Below, piece by piece: positions 33,007 through 41,831 of a stretch of DNA of 64,000 nucleotides (the first letter of the stretch is position 1; every line of letters begins with the position of its first letter). This DNA comes from Ruegeria arenilitoris (GTDB lineage: Bacteria > Pseudomonadota > Alphaproteobacteria > Rhodobacterales > Rhodobacteraceae): NCBI RefSeq assembly GCF_013031355.1, contig NZ_WPZO01000015.1:26348-90347 (forward strand), given 5' to 3'. A program made the position numbers and the translations under genes. The notes beneath the pieces were generated by a model, which saw only the letters and a program-made list of their open reading frames with translations, was not told the DNA's origin and ran no database searches.

Positions 33007-34629
33007 ATGTTCGATGACCGATACACGCTTGCCTACAAGCGCTATCCCTACAAGAAATCGACCGATCAAGACGCCGCTACACCAGTTCGCCACCCCGTGG
33101 TGGTGATAGGCGGTGGCCCGATCGGCGTGGCAACCGCACTTGATCTTGGGCGTCAGGGCATTCCAACACTTGTGCTGGATGACCACGAAGGCGTCGGCAT
33201 GGGGTCCCGCGCGATCTGTTTCGCCAAACGCTGTCTTGAGGTTGCCGGCCGCTATGGCTGCGGCAAACCGATGGTCGACAAAGGGGTGGTTTGGAACCTC
33301 GGAAAGGTCTTTCACAAGGACGACCAGGTTTTCGAGTTCAACCTGCTGCCCGAAGAAGGCCACGAATACCCCGCCTTCATCAACATGCAGCAGCCCTACT
33401 ACGAAAGCTACCAGCTCGACCGTTTTGAGGAACTGCAGGCGCAGGGCGCACCGATTGAAATCCGCGGCAAGAACCGCGTGGATGCGGTGGAAGTCCACGA
33501 CGATCACGTCACCCTATCGATCATGACGCCGGATGGCCCCTATACGCTTGAGGCGGATTGGCTGATCGGCTGCGACGGGGCCTCGTCACCGCTGCGCACG
33601 ATGCTGGATCTGGATTTCACCGGCAAAGTATTTCAGGACAGCTTCCTGATCGCCGACATTAAGATGAAGAACGACAGCTTTCCGACCGAACGCTGGTTCT
33701 GGTTCGAACCGACCCACGGATCGGGCGCGTCCACCCTGCTGCACAAACAGCCCGACGATGTCTGGCGCGTGGATTTCCAGATCGGCTGGGATGTCGACCG
33801 CAAAGAAGAGATGAAGGAGGAGAACATCCGCCGCCGTCTCGACGCGTTCCTGGGCGCCGGTGTCGAATATGATCTGGTCTGGTCCTCGATTTATACCTTC
33901 CAGTGCAAGCGCATGGACAGCTTCCGTCATGGTCGTGTGTTCTTTGCCGGGGATGCAGCGCATCAGGTGTCACCCTTTGGCGCACGCGGCGCAAACTCGG
34001 GCATGCAGGATGTCGATAACCTCGGCTGGAAGCTGGGCATGGTCATGCGCGGTGAAGCTCCTGAAAGCCTTCTGGACACGTATAACGTCGAACGTATCCA
34101 CGGCGCGGATGAGAACATTCTGAACTCAACCCGCTCGACCGACTTTATCACCCCGAAATCAGAAACCAGCCGCCTTCTGCGCGATGCCGTACTGTCTCTG
34201 TCTGAAAAGTACGAATTTGCGCGCCCGATGGTGAACTCCGGTCGCCTGTCGGTGCCCTGCACCTATGACGGCTCGCCGCTCAACTCGGCAGATGCTCTGA
34301 ACGGCCCCGCGCGGTCACGCCCGGGATCGGTTTGCCCAGACGTACCGCTGGGCGACGATTTCCTGCTGTCCAAACTGGGTGACAAATTCATCCTGCTGAC
34401 CATCGACGCCGATGCCCCCGACATGATCGAGGAAGACGGCGTTCAGGTCACGCGCCTGGCCCTTTCGGTCAAGGATGACAAATCCGGTGCCCTGAAAAAA
34501 CGGTATCTCGGTGACGCCGACAGCGCGGTTTACCTGATCCGACCGGATCAGCACGTAGCCGCCCGCCGCCCAAGCTTTGAAGAAAACGCAATCCGTGCTT
34601 CGATCCGACGCGCGGTCGGCAAGGAGTAA
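33007..34629 (+). CDS. FAD-dependent aromatic hydroxylase (MhpA/PheA class A monooxygenase)
   Basis: This 540-residue flavoprotein has the dinucleotide motif VVVIGGGPIGVATALDLGRQ, the DG motif in LIGCDGASSPLRTMLDLDF and the FAD-ribityl motif GRVFFAGDAAHQVSPFGARG followed by ANSGMQD. A C-terminal thioredoxin-like extension is present as in phenol/MhpA hydroxylases. It should hydroxylate a phenolic acid with NAD(P)H and O2, and so set up ring cleavage by a later enzyme. It is next to DUF2783 and a TRAP transporter for the presumed substrate. Confidence 0.82.
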   Translation: MFDDRYTLAYKRYPYKKSTDQDAATPVRHPVVVIGGGPIGVATALDLGRQGIPTLVLDDHEGVGMGSRAICFAKRCLEVAGRYGCGKPMVDKGVVWNLGKVFHKDDQVFEFNLLPEEGHEYPAFINMQQPYYESYQLDRFEELQAQGAPIEIRGKNRVDAVEVHDDHVTLSIMTPDGPYTLEADWLIGCDGASSPLRTMLDLDFTGKVFQDSFLIADIKMKNDSFPTERWFWFEPTHGSGASTLLHKQPDDVWRVDFQIGWDVDRKEEMKEENIRRRLDAFLGAGVEYDLVWSSIYTFQCKRMDSFRHGRVFFAGDAAHQVSPFGARGANSGMQDVDNLGWKLGMVMRGEAPESLLDTYNVERIHGADENILNSTRSTDFITPKSETSRLLRDAVLSLSEKYEFARPMVNSGRLSVPCTYDGSPLNSADALNGPARSRPGSVCPDVPLGDDFLLSKLGDKFILLTIDADAPDMIEEDGVQVTRLALSVKDDKSGALKKRYLGDADSAVYLIRPDQHVAARRPSFEENAIRASIRRAVGKE

Positions 34630-34634
34630 GCCCC

Positions 34635-34823
34635 ATGACCGACTTGATCTTGACCCCCAATATCGAAGGCGTCGATGATTTCTACGCCGAACTTCTGGCC
34701 GCCCATGACGGGCTGGAAAAAGACCAAAGCGACGCGCTCAGCGCCCGCCTGATCCTGATCCTGGCCAATCACATCGGCGATCGCTCGGTTCTGACCGAGG
34801 CGATCAAAGCCGCCGAAATCTAA
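34635..34823 (+). CDS. DUF2783 small protein
   Basis: This 62-residue protein (starting MTDLILTPNIEGVDDFYAEL; later ILILANHIGDRSVLTEAI) fits DUF2783, a family usually encoded next to class A flavin hydroxylases. It lies 5 nt after the hydroxylase gene. Constant pairing suggests a helper or subunit of that enzyme, but no function is established. Confidence 0.75.
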   Translation: MTDLILTPNIEGVDDFYAELLAAHDGLEKDQSDALSARLILILANHIGDRSVLTEAIKAAEI

Positions 34824-34843
34824 CACTTCATAGGGAGGAGACT

Positions 34844-35878
34844 ATGAAAATGAACCTGAAAACCCGTGCCCTCGCCTGCGTTGGCGCAACAACCATCGCC
34901 TTGTCGCTTGCAACAAGCGCAATGGCCGAAACCACCCTGGCCCTGTCCAGCTGGCTGCCCCCGCGCCACCCCATCGTGTCCGGCGCGATCAAACCCTGGG
35001 CCAAACAGGTCGAAGAGGTCACCGATGGTCGTGTAACCGTTCGTGTTCTGGCCAAACCGCTGGGACCGCCGCCTGCGCATTATGACATGGCCGCAGACGG
35101 TATTGCAGACATCACCTATGGCCTGCATTCCTTTACCACGGATGACCGTTTCACACGGTCGCGCATCGGCCAGTTCTCTTTCATCGGCGATGACGCCGTT
35201 GCTGGCTCCAAGGCGTTCTGGAACGTTTACGCCGGTCCGCTAGAAGCGCAGAAAGAGCACGAAGGCACCAAGCTACTGGGTCTGTTCGTGCATGGCCCGG
35301 GCATGTTGCACAACAACGTCCGCAAGATCGAAACGACCGATGATTTTGCCGGTCTGAAAATCCGCGTTCCCGGCGGCTACATCTCTGACCTGATGTCGGG
35401 CATGGGCTCTACGACGCTCTTTATGTCCTCGGGTGAGGTCTATGAGAAACTGTCGCGCGGAGTGATCGACGGGGTAACCTTCCCCTATGACGCCCTTGCA
35501 GCCTTCAAGCTGACCGAAGACGTCAAATACACGATGAAAGTGCCTGGCGGTCTCTATAACACGACCTGGTTCATGGTCATGAACGAGGACAAGTGGAACG
35601 AGATTTCCCCCGAGGACCAAGCCGCGATCGAAGCGATCTCGGGCGAGGCTTTTGCCGCGCTGGTGGGTGAAGCCTGGGTCGGTGCCGACGAAAAAGGCAG
35701 CGCAGCGGCTGAAAAGGCCGGGATCGAAGTCTATGACGCGCCAGCCGCTGTGGTTGATGCGATCAAGTCTCAGGCCGCTAACGCCGAAACATCGTGGTCC
35801 GAAGCGATCTCGGCGGATGGCTATGACGGGGCAGCAGCCCTGCAAGAACTGCGCAAGCAGTCTGGCGTGGACTTCTGA
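34844..35878 (+). CDS. dctP: TRAP transporter solute-binding protein (DctP family)
   Basis: This 344-residue protein has a signal peptide ending near ATSAMAETT, then the DctP pattern: TLALSSWLPPRHPIVSGAIK, LKIRVPGGYISDLMSGMGST with the conserved Arg that binds the carboxylate, and LYNTTWFMVMNEDKW. GGGAGGAG precedes its ATG. It is followed within 3 nt by dctQ and dctM, giving a complete TRAP system that probably imports the aromatic acid of this operon. Confidence 0.88.
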   Translation: MKMNLKTRALACVGATTIALSLATSAMAETTLALSSWLPPRHPIVSGAIKPWAKQVEEVTDGRVTVRVLAKPLGPPPAHYDMAADGIADITYGLHSFTTDDRFTRSRIGQFSFIGDDAVAGSKAFWNVYAGPLEAQKEHEGTKLLGLFVHGPGMLHNNVRKIETTDDFAGLKIRVPGGYISDLMSGMGSTTLFMSSGEVYEKLSRGVIDGVTFPYDALAAFKLTEDVKYTMKVPGGLYNTTWFMVMNEDKWNEISPEDQAAIEAISGEAFAALVGEAWVGADEKGSAAAEKAGIEVYDAPAAVVDAIKSQAANAETSWSEAISADGYDGAAALQELRKQSGVDF

Positions 35879-35881
35879 TCC

Positions 35882-36430
35882 ATGGAGCGGCTTCGCCATC
35901 GTTTCCCCGACCAGCCCCCTGAAGAGGGGCTGGATATCGGGCTGCTGCTTGACAGGTCGCTTGGTGTCGGCGCCGCTCTGATCCTGTTCTGCCTTATCCT
36001 CATTACCTGTGTGGATGTGATCGGGCGTTACTTTTTGAATGCGCCGCTGGCTGGCGCGTTCGAGCTTACTGAAATTCTGCTTGCAGCACTGGTTTTCCTG
36101 GCCCTGCCCCTGACGACAGAGCGGCGCGAGCATATCGAAGTCGACTTGCTCAACATGGCCCTCGGCAAATATGCCCAGCGCTTTCTTACGGCCTTTGCCG
36201 GGCTGTTTTCGGCGGCCCTTCTGGCCACTTTCGCCTGGCGGCTGTTTACCCATGCGGCCAAGGCGGCCCATGACGGTGCGGTCAGTAACGCACTGGAAAT
36301 TCCGTTGGCCCCTTTTGGCTATCTGGCGGGCGTGTCCTGCATGGTCTCGGCCTTCATCGCCTTTCTGCGCGGCCTGCAACCGCCGAAAGAGTGTGACACC
36401 AATCAAACCCCTCCGGAGGCTCTGCCATGA
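35882..36430 (+). CDS. dctQ: TRAP transporter small permease (DctQ family)
   Basis: The 182-residue protein has four hydrophobic segments (LGVGAALILFCLILITCVDV, FELTEILLAALVFLALPLTT and two more), with the DctQ signatures VIGRYFLNAPLAGAFELTE and ERREHIEVDLL. It overlaps dctM by 4 nt. Confidence 0.85.
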   Translation: MERLRHRFPDQPPEEGLDIGLLLDRSLGVGAALILFCLILITCVDVIGRYFLNAPLAGAFELTEILLAALVFLALPLTTERREHIEVDLLNMALGKYAQRFLTAFAGLFSAALLATFAWRLFTHAAKAAHDGAVSNALEIPLAPFGYLAGVSCMVSAFIAFLRGLQPPKECDTNQTPPEALP

Positions 36431-37743
36431 TTGAATCGCTGATCGGCTTTGCCGTCCTTCTGGGGCTGATCCTGTTGCGGGTGCCGATCGCCTTTGCCAT
36501 GGCGGCAGTTGGCGGGTTCGGCTTTGCCTATATGCGTGGCTGGGAGCCGGCCTGGGCGATGACCGGCCAGGTGGCTTTCGACACCGCGCTGTCCTACAGC
36601 CTGTCGGTTATTCCTCTCTTTATTTTCATGGGCAACGTGCTTGCCGGGTCCGGTGTGGCGCATGGCCTGTTTGCAGGCGCTGACCGGCTGTTCGGCAAAC
36701 TGCGCGGCGGCCTCGCCATGGCGTCGGTCTTTTCTTGTGGGGGCTTCTCTGCCGTATGCGGGTCCTCGCTGGCGACGGCGGCAACTATGTCCAAGGTCGC
36801 GATGCCCTCGATGCGAAAGTTTGGCTATGACGACAGGCTGGCCACCGGGTCGATCGCGGCGGGCGGCACATTGGGTATCTTGATCCCGCCTTCGGTGATT
36901 CTGATCATCTATGGGCTTCTTACTGAGACCAACATTGCCAAGCTGTTCATTGCCGGGATCATCCCGGGCATCATCGGTGTGGTGCTTTATCTGGGCGCGG
37001 TCATGGTCGCGGTGCGTGTGAACCCCGCGCTGGCGCCCGAGGAAGAAAACACCGAACCGATGAGCCGCACCGATCTGGTTGGCGTTTTCTGTGTGCTGGG
37101 CCTGTTCCTGTTCATCATGACCGGTATCTACGGCGGGTTCTTCACGCCGACCGAAGCCGCAGGCATGGGCGCAGGTGCATCGGTACTGATCGCTGTAGCC
37201 TTGCGGTCCATGACCTGGAGCGGGTTCTTCGCCGCGACTATGGACTCCATCCGCGCCACGGCGATGATCTTCGCCGTCATCATCGGGGCCGAGCTGTTCA
37301 CCAATTTCATCAACTTCGCCGGTCTGCCCGATGCGCTGTCCAGCTTTGTGATCGACAACGAAATGCCGGTCTGGGCCGTGATCGTGTTCATCATTCTGGT
37401 CTACATGGTGCTTGGCTGCGTGCTGGAAAGCCTGTCGATGATCCTGCTGACGGTGCCGGTTTTCTATCCGCTGATGTTCGAACTGGAGTTTGCCAACGAA
37501 CTGCTGCTTGATCCCGAAAACGCGCTGATCTGGTTCGCCATCGTCGTTGTTGTCGCCACCGAGATCAGCCTGATCACCCCCCCGGTCGGCATGAATGTCT
37601 TCGTACTGAAAGGCGTTCTTCAGGACGTGTCGCTGGCGACCATCTTCAAGGGCGTCCTGCCCTTCTGGATCGCAGACATCCTGCGATTGGCCCTGCTCAT
37701 CCTCATTCCCTCACTGTCACTTTGGCTTGTGGGGCTGATGTGA
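36427..37743 (+). CDS. dctM: TRAP transporter large permease (DctM family)
   Basis: This 438-residue protein shows the DctM features VIPLFIFMGNVLAGSGVAHG, AVCGSSLATAATMSKVAMPS, GSIAAGGTLGILIPPSVILI and ITPPVGMNVFVLKGV, with about 12 membrane segments. It is the ion-coupled permease of the TRAP system above. Confidence 0.9.
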   Translation: MIESLIGFAVLLGLILLRVPIAFAMAAVGGFGFAYMRGWEPAWAMTGQVAFDTALSYSLSVIPLFIFMGNVLAGSGVAHGLFAGADRLFGKLRGGLAMASVFSCGGFSAVCGSSLATAATMSKVAMPSMRKFGYDDRLATGSIAAGGTLGILIPPSVILIIYGLLTETNIAKLFIAGIIPGIIGVVLYLGAVMVAVRVNPALAPEEENTEPMSRTDLVGVFCVLGLFLFIMTGIYGGFFTPTEAAGMGAGASVLIAVALRSMTWSGFFAATMDSIRATAMIFAVIIGAELFTNFINFAGLPDALSSFVIDNEMPVWAVIVFIILVYMVLGCVLESLSMILLTVPVFYPLMFELEFANELLLDPENALIWFAIVVVVATEISLITPPVGMNVFVLKGVLQDVSLATIFKGVLPFWIADILRLALLILIPSLSLWLVGLM

Positions 37744-37780
37744 ACCACCCAGACCTAACCCTTTCGGAAAGGAAGACACG

Positions 37781-38326
37781 ATGAAAATCGAGAAAATTCA
37801 CCACGTCGCCTATCGCTGCAAAGACGCCAAGGAAACCGTCGAGTGGTATGGCAAGATGCTGAACATGGATTTCATTCTGGCCATTGCCGAGGACCACGTG
37901 CCGTCAACCCACGAGCCTGATCCCTACATGCATCTGTTTCTGGATGCGGGTGACGGCAACGTTCTGGCGTTCTTCGAACTGCCCACCAAGCCCGAGATGG
38001 GCCGCGACCCGAATACGCCGATCTGGGTTCAGCACATCGCCTTCAAGGTCAAGGACCGTGCAACCCTGATCGAGTTCAAGGAGCATCTGGAAGCCAACGG
38101 CGTCGAGGTCCTTGGGGTCACCGACCATTCGATCTTCCACTCTATCTATTTCTTCGATCCCTCGGGCCACCGGATTGAACTGGCCTGCCCCGATCCAGAG
38201 GAAGAAGCGATGCTGGCCCGGATGGACGAGGTGAAATGGTTGATGCTCGAGGATTGGTCGAAAACCAAGAAAGCGCCGAAACACGCGGATTGGCTGCACG
38301 CCAAGGAGCTTAACAAAACCACCTGA
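37781..38326 (+). CDS. VOC (glyoxalase/dioxygenase superfamily) protein
   Basis: This 181-residue protein has two beta-alpha-beta3 modules. Likely metal ligands are His7 or His8 (EKIHHVAYRC), Glu in NVLAFFELPTK, His in WVQHIAFKVKD and Glu in SGHRIELACPD. GGAAAGGAAG precedes its ATG. It lies between the TRAP genes and maiA, at the place where a ring-cleavage dioxygenase would be expected, so it could act as such or as an isomerase. Assignment is open. Confidence 0.65.
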   Translation: MKIEKIHHVAYRCKDAKETVEWYGKMLNMDFILAIAEDHVPSTHEPDPYMHLFLDAGDGNVLAFFELPTKPEMGRDPNTPIWVQHIAFKVKDRATLIEFKEHLEANGVEVLGVTDHSIFHSIYFFDPSGHRIELACPDPEEEAMLARMDEVKWLMLEDWSKTKKAPKHADWLHAKELNKTT

Positions 38327-38334
38327 TGCACTGC

Positions 38335-38363
38335 CCCGCGCCGGGTGTCCGATCCGGCGCGGG
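38335..38363 (+). terminator. Perfect 10-bp hairpin between VOC gene and maiA
   Basis: CCCGCGCCGG (38335-38344) pairs with CCGGCGCGGG (38354-38363) around a 9-nt loop, without a T tract. It lies in the 89-bp gap before maiA and may stabilise the upstream transcript or attenuate. Confidence 0.45.
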
Positions 38364-38415
38364 ACCTGATTGCTGACGGGTTTTGGCAACACGCTAAGAA
38401 ATGCTGGAAGAGGTC

Positions 38416-39048
38416 ATGAAACTCTATTCCTATTGGCGTTCTACGACCTCTTACCGGGTCCGAATTGCCCTGAATCTCAAAGGTCTCAGCTATGAAACCT
38501 CTCCGGTCAATCTGGTTGCCGGAGAGCAGCGTGCCCCCGATTACGCCGCCCTAAATCCCGGCAAGGGGGTTCCGACCCTTGTCCTTGGGGACGGCACCGT
38601 TCTGACCCAGTCGCTTGCGATCATCGAATATCTGGACGCCACCGTGCCGGAGCCGCCGCTGCTGCCGACAGACCCACTGATGCGTGCCCGCGTTCAGGCC
38701 GCCGTACAGACCATTGCGATGGACATCCACCCGGTGAACAACCTCAAGGTCATGACCTACCTAAAGGCCCATATGGGGCTTACAGCCGACGGCCAGCTTG
38801 ACTGGTTCCGCCATTGGATGACCGAAGGGTTTGCCGCCTATCAGGCCATGCTGCCAAAGGGCACGGCGTTCAGCTTCGGGGAAACCCCCGACCTCGCCGA
38901 TATCTGCCTAGTTGCCCAACTATACAACGCGCATCGCTGGGGCGTTGATATGTCCCCCTTCCCCCGCCTTCTCGAGATCGAAGAATGCGCCCTTTCCGTA
39001 GCGGCGTTCAATGACGCGCGCCCCCAAAACCAGCCCGACGCGGCTTAA
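38416..39048 (+). CDS. maiA: Maleylacetoacetate isomerase
   Basis: This 210-residue zeta-class glutathione S-transferase starts MKLYSYWRSTTSYRVRIALN; the STTSYRVR segment is the SSCxWRVR-type catalytic motif. It continues with LNPGKGVPTLVLGDGTVLTQ (glutathione site) and the conserved DLADICLVAQLYNA of the C-terminal domain. It isomerises maleylacetoacetate (or a maleyl analogue) to the fumaryl form for FahA. The ATG at 38416 with GGAAGAGG upstream is preferred to one 15 nt earlier. Confidence 0.88.
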   Translation: MKLYSYWRSTTSYRVRIALNLKGLSYETSPVNLVAGEQRAPDYAALNPGKGVPTLVLGDGTVLTQSLAIIEYLDATVPEPPLLPTDPLMRARVQAAVQTIAMDIHPVNNLKVMTYLKAHMGLTADGQLDWFRHWMTEGFAAYQAMLPKGTAFSFGETPDLADICLVAQLYNAHRWGVDMSPFPRLLEIEECALSVAAFNDARPQNQPDAA

Positions 39049-39058
39049 AGGTGAAATC

Positions 39059-40306
39059 ATGACGAAACTGCTTCCCTCGTGGGTCGAAAGCGCAAACTCT
39101 GCAGCGACCGACTTTCCGCTCAACAACCTGCCCTACGGCGTGTTCAGAACCGAAACGGGCACGCTGCATTGCGGCGTCGCAATCGGGGACATGATCCTCG
39201 ACCTCACGCAGATGGAAGCGGACAGCAAACTTGATCTGCCTGAGGCGTCCGTGTTTTCGAAGGGATCTTGGAATGACTTCATGGCGCTTGGCGCCGGGGT
39301 CTGGAATGCGTTCCGCGCCATGCTGACTGAGGCACTGGCCGCAGGCTCGACCCGTCAGGAGGAACTGACCGTCTATTTGGTGCCGATGGCCTCGGTCACG
39401 ATGGCAATGCCGTTCGACGTCTCCGAGTACACAGATTTCTACGCGGGCCGCAATCATGCGTTCAATGTCGGCACCATGTTCCGTGGCCCTGAAAATGCCC
39501 TGCCCCCGAACTGGTTGCATATCCCCATCGGCTACAACGGCCGTGCGTCCTCGGTTGTGGTCAGCGGCACCGATGTGCATCGCCCGTGGGGGCAGCTGAA
39601 AGGCCCCGATATGGAGGCGCCTATCTTTGCGCCGTCGCGGCGATTTGATCTGGAACTGGAAATGGGCGCGATCGTCGGGCAACCTTCGAACGGTCCCGTA
39701 TCGGTACAACAGGCCGACGACATGATCTTTGGCTATGTCCTGCTGAACGACTGGTCCGCGCGCGACATTCAGGCGTGGGAGTACCAACCACTCGGCCCGT
39801 TTCAGGCCAAGGCCACCGCAACCACGATCAGCCCGTGGATCGTGACCAAGGCAGCGCTGGAGCCCTTCCGCACCTCAACACCCGAGCGCGAAAAGGAACT
39901 GCTTCCCTATCTGCAAGAACCCGGCCCGATGCTTTATGACATTGCACTTGAGGTCGGGCTGGCTCCGGAAGGTACAACGGAATCCGTTATCGCGCGCACC
40001 AACTACAACGAGATGTACTATTCCGCGGCCCAGCAACTGGCCCATCACACGACCAGCGGCTGCCCGATGCGCGTGGGTGATCTGCTTGGATCAGGTACGA
40101 TCTCCGGCCCGGAAAAGGAAAACCGCGGCAGCCTGCTGGAGCTTAGCTGGGGCGGCAAAGAACCTCTGACGCTGGATAGCGGCGAGGCGCGCAGCTTTCT
40201 TGAAGACGGTGATACGCTGACCCTGCGTGGCGCGGCCCATGGCAACGGGTACCGTATCGGGTTTGGCCCCTGCACGGGCACGTTGCTTGCGGCCAACGCT
40301 CGTTAG
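39059..40306 (+). CDS. fahA: Fumarylacetoacetase
   Basis: The 415-residue protein has an N-terminal SH3-like domain (NNLPYGVFRTETGTLHCGVA) and the large FAH catalytic domain with DFYAGRNHAFNVGTMFRGPE, the metal ligands in DLELEMGAIVGQPSN and LLNDWSARDIQAWEYQPLGP, and the GDLLGSGTISGPEKEN loop. Full length and domain order match the homogentisate-pathway enzyme that yields fumarate and acetoacetate. The ATG at 39059 (MTKLLPSW) is preferred to an earlier codon within maiA. It ends the operon at a strong terminator. Confidence 0.92.
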   Translation: MTKLLPSWVESANSAATDFPLNNLPYGVFRTETGTLHCGVAIGDMILDLTQMEADSKLDLPEASVFSKGSWNDFMALGAGVWNAFRAMLTEALAAGSTRQEELTVYLVPMASVTMAMPFDVSEYTDFYAGRNHAFNVGTMFRGPENALPPNWLHIPIGYNGRASSVVVSGTDVHRPWGQLKGPDMEAPIFAPSRRFDLELEMGAIVGQPSNGPVSVQQADDMIFGYVLLNDWSARDIQAWEYQPLGPFQAKATATTISPWIVTKAALEPFRTSTPEREKELLPYLQEPGPMLYDIALEVGLAPEGTTESVIARTNYNEMYYSAAQQLAHHTTSGCPMRVGDLLGSGTISGPEKENRGSLLELSWGGKEPLTLDSGEARSFLEDGDTLTLRGAAHGNGYRIGFGPCTGTLLAANAR

Positions 40307-40316
40307 TAACTGGAAC

Positions 40317-40348
40317 GGGCAGAGGTCACTTCGGTCTCTGCCCTTTTT
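40317..40348. terminator. Intrinsic terminator between convergent fahA and marR
   Basis: GGGCAGAG (40317-40324) and CTCTGCCC (40336-40343) form an 8-bp perfect stem followed by TTTTT (40344-40348). It ends the fahA operon and lies directly beside the marR stop. Confidence 0.85.
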
Positions 40349-40349
40349 G

Positions 40350-40778
40350 TCAGTCGGTTTTGGCGACCTTCATCAGCGCCGTTATGCCCCGCTCCAGCGC
40401 CTCGCGATCCTCGGGGGTCAGGGCGTCCAGCATACGATTGGCCCGTTCCCGCACCTTCGGCTCTAAAAGCTGAAACTCACGCAGCCCTTCGGGCGTGCAG
40501 CGATAGACACGGATTCGACGATCCGTGTCTGAAATCTCGCGAATTATCAGCCCCTTTTCATCAAGCCGCTTTGCGGCCCGGCTGACCTGCACTTTGTCCA
40601 GGGTTGTGCGGCGCGCAAGGTCGAGGGAGGTGACACTTTCTGCGTTTGCCAGCAGAAACAACAAACGCCATTCCTCTCGCGACAGGCCCAGTTCACGCTC
40701 GTAGACGTCTGTCAGGTTTCGTGAGAAAGCTTCGGACGCCACGGCCAATCGATAGGGAAAAAAAGAATCGAGCTGCAT
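40350..40778 (-). CDS. MarR-family regulator of the aromatic-acid operon
   Basis: About 142 residues with a MarR winged helix: LSREEWRLLFLLANAESVTS, LDLARRTTLDKVQVSRAAKR and the wing REISDTDRRIRVYRCTPEG. Two ATGs are possible (40799 and 40778); the inner one is given because the candidate operator at 40804-40817 lies immediately against the outer one. The same palindrome occurs twice before the MBL-fold gene, so this protein probably represses the 32-40 kb operon and itself. Confidence 0.82.
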   Translation of the reverse strand: MQLDSFFPYRLAVASEAFSRNLTDVYERELGLSREEWRLLFLLANAESVTSLDLARRTTLDKVQVSRAAKRLDEKGLIIREISDTDRRIRVYRCTPEGLREFQLLEPKVRERANRMLDALTPEDREALERGITALMKVAKTD

Positions 40779-40803
40779 GTTCCGTTTAGCGTAATTCAAA
40801 ATC

Positions 40804-40817
40804 GTTTCATCTGCAAC
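40804..40817. promoter_or_regulatory. GTTTCA-TC-TGCAAC site upstream of marR
   Basis: A 14-bp inverted repeat with one mismatched pair, of the same form as the two sites at 31889-31902 and 31909-31922 ahead of the MBL-fold gene. Its place just before the marR start fits autorepression. Confidence 0.55.
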
Positions 40818-41035
40818 GATGCTGAATACTCACCGCCCTAAGCTGATATGAAACCGGGGTTTCTTCGCCAATCGAAGGCGGTGCTGTGGGTATGTTTGTG
40901 ATCAGGAAAAAGGGTACCGAGATCAGCACCCCTTACCTCGATCCACCGTCGCTTACCGGATCTGCACTGTTACAGAGAACAGGTATTCTGCAAGCGCCTC
41001 TTCTACTGCCTCAACGGCAGAACGGGACTGTTCCG

Positions 41036-41831
41036 GCAGGGTCCAGCTTTTCCTTGTGGTTTGTCGTCATGACCAACGCCCGCCCCTCTTGGGCCGCAAC
41101 TCTGACGCCAGCGCCCGGATAAGGCTGGATTTGCCCGTGCCCGGTGGGCCGTGGAACAGATACCCCCGCCGCCACGGAACACCGCGCGCTGCGTACCAGT
41201 CGCTCGCACCATAGAACCAGCGCATGTCGTCCAGCACTGTCTGGATGTGGTTGTCGTCCTCTAGCACGGTATTAATGGACCGGCGCGGCACATCGCCGAC
41301 ATGGTCCCAGTAATCCCCTTTCAAAGTGTACAGGCCGGGGCCGATCCGGTCCTTGCTCCGAGCGATCCGCCGCCCCTCTGAAATCCAATCGAGCATGGTC
41401 TGTACTGTCCCGAACAGGACGGTAACGTGCAGCACCTCCATTGGCCGTTGGTTGTGCGACGCGCCCACTTTTGCCTTTTCGTTGATGCCACGTTCCAACC
41501 GGCAGAGATGCCCGCGCCAGAAAAACCAATGCCGTCCTGGAGCTGGCGCATAGCCCTTGGTGCCACTGGCCCATCTGCTGTCCGTCATACGCACGTGCCG
41601 GGAACGGGCTAGCATGTTGTTGTGGTCCATCCAAAGGCAGAAATGGCGATAGGCCGCGCTCCGGTTGTCCAAGGTCAGGCTGACCCAGAGGCGCCTGGTC
41701 ACCGCTTTATAAAGCCCGATCAGAGCAACACACAGAAAAGCCGCCACCACGCCGAAGGCTCCAAGCGCCAGACCACCCGCGAAGAAATCGCTTGCCACAG
41801 CGTTGGACAGGAGTTGATCGAACGTTTCCAT
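41036..41831 (-). pseudogene. BCS1-type AAA ATPase with internal deletion
   Basis: Reading leftward from 41831, the gene has an N-terminal membrane segment (FFAGGLALGAFGVVAAFLCV), a BCS1-like domain and the Walker A motif GYLFHGPPGTGKSSLIRALA. The frame then ends at LASELRPKRGGRWS. In the +1 frame the sequence resumes as AAQEGRALVMTTNHKEKLDP followed by Ala, which is the sensor-1 region of BCS1 proteins, and stops matching soon after. So about 60-70 residues that include Walker B are deleted, with a frame change, and the C-terminus is lost. The start lies directly against the prfH stop codon. Known BCS1 proteins are AAA translocases; here the gene is non-functional. Confidence 0.75.
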
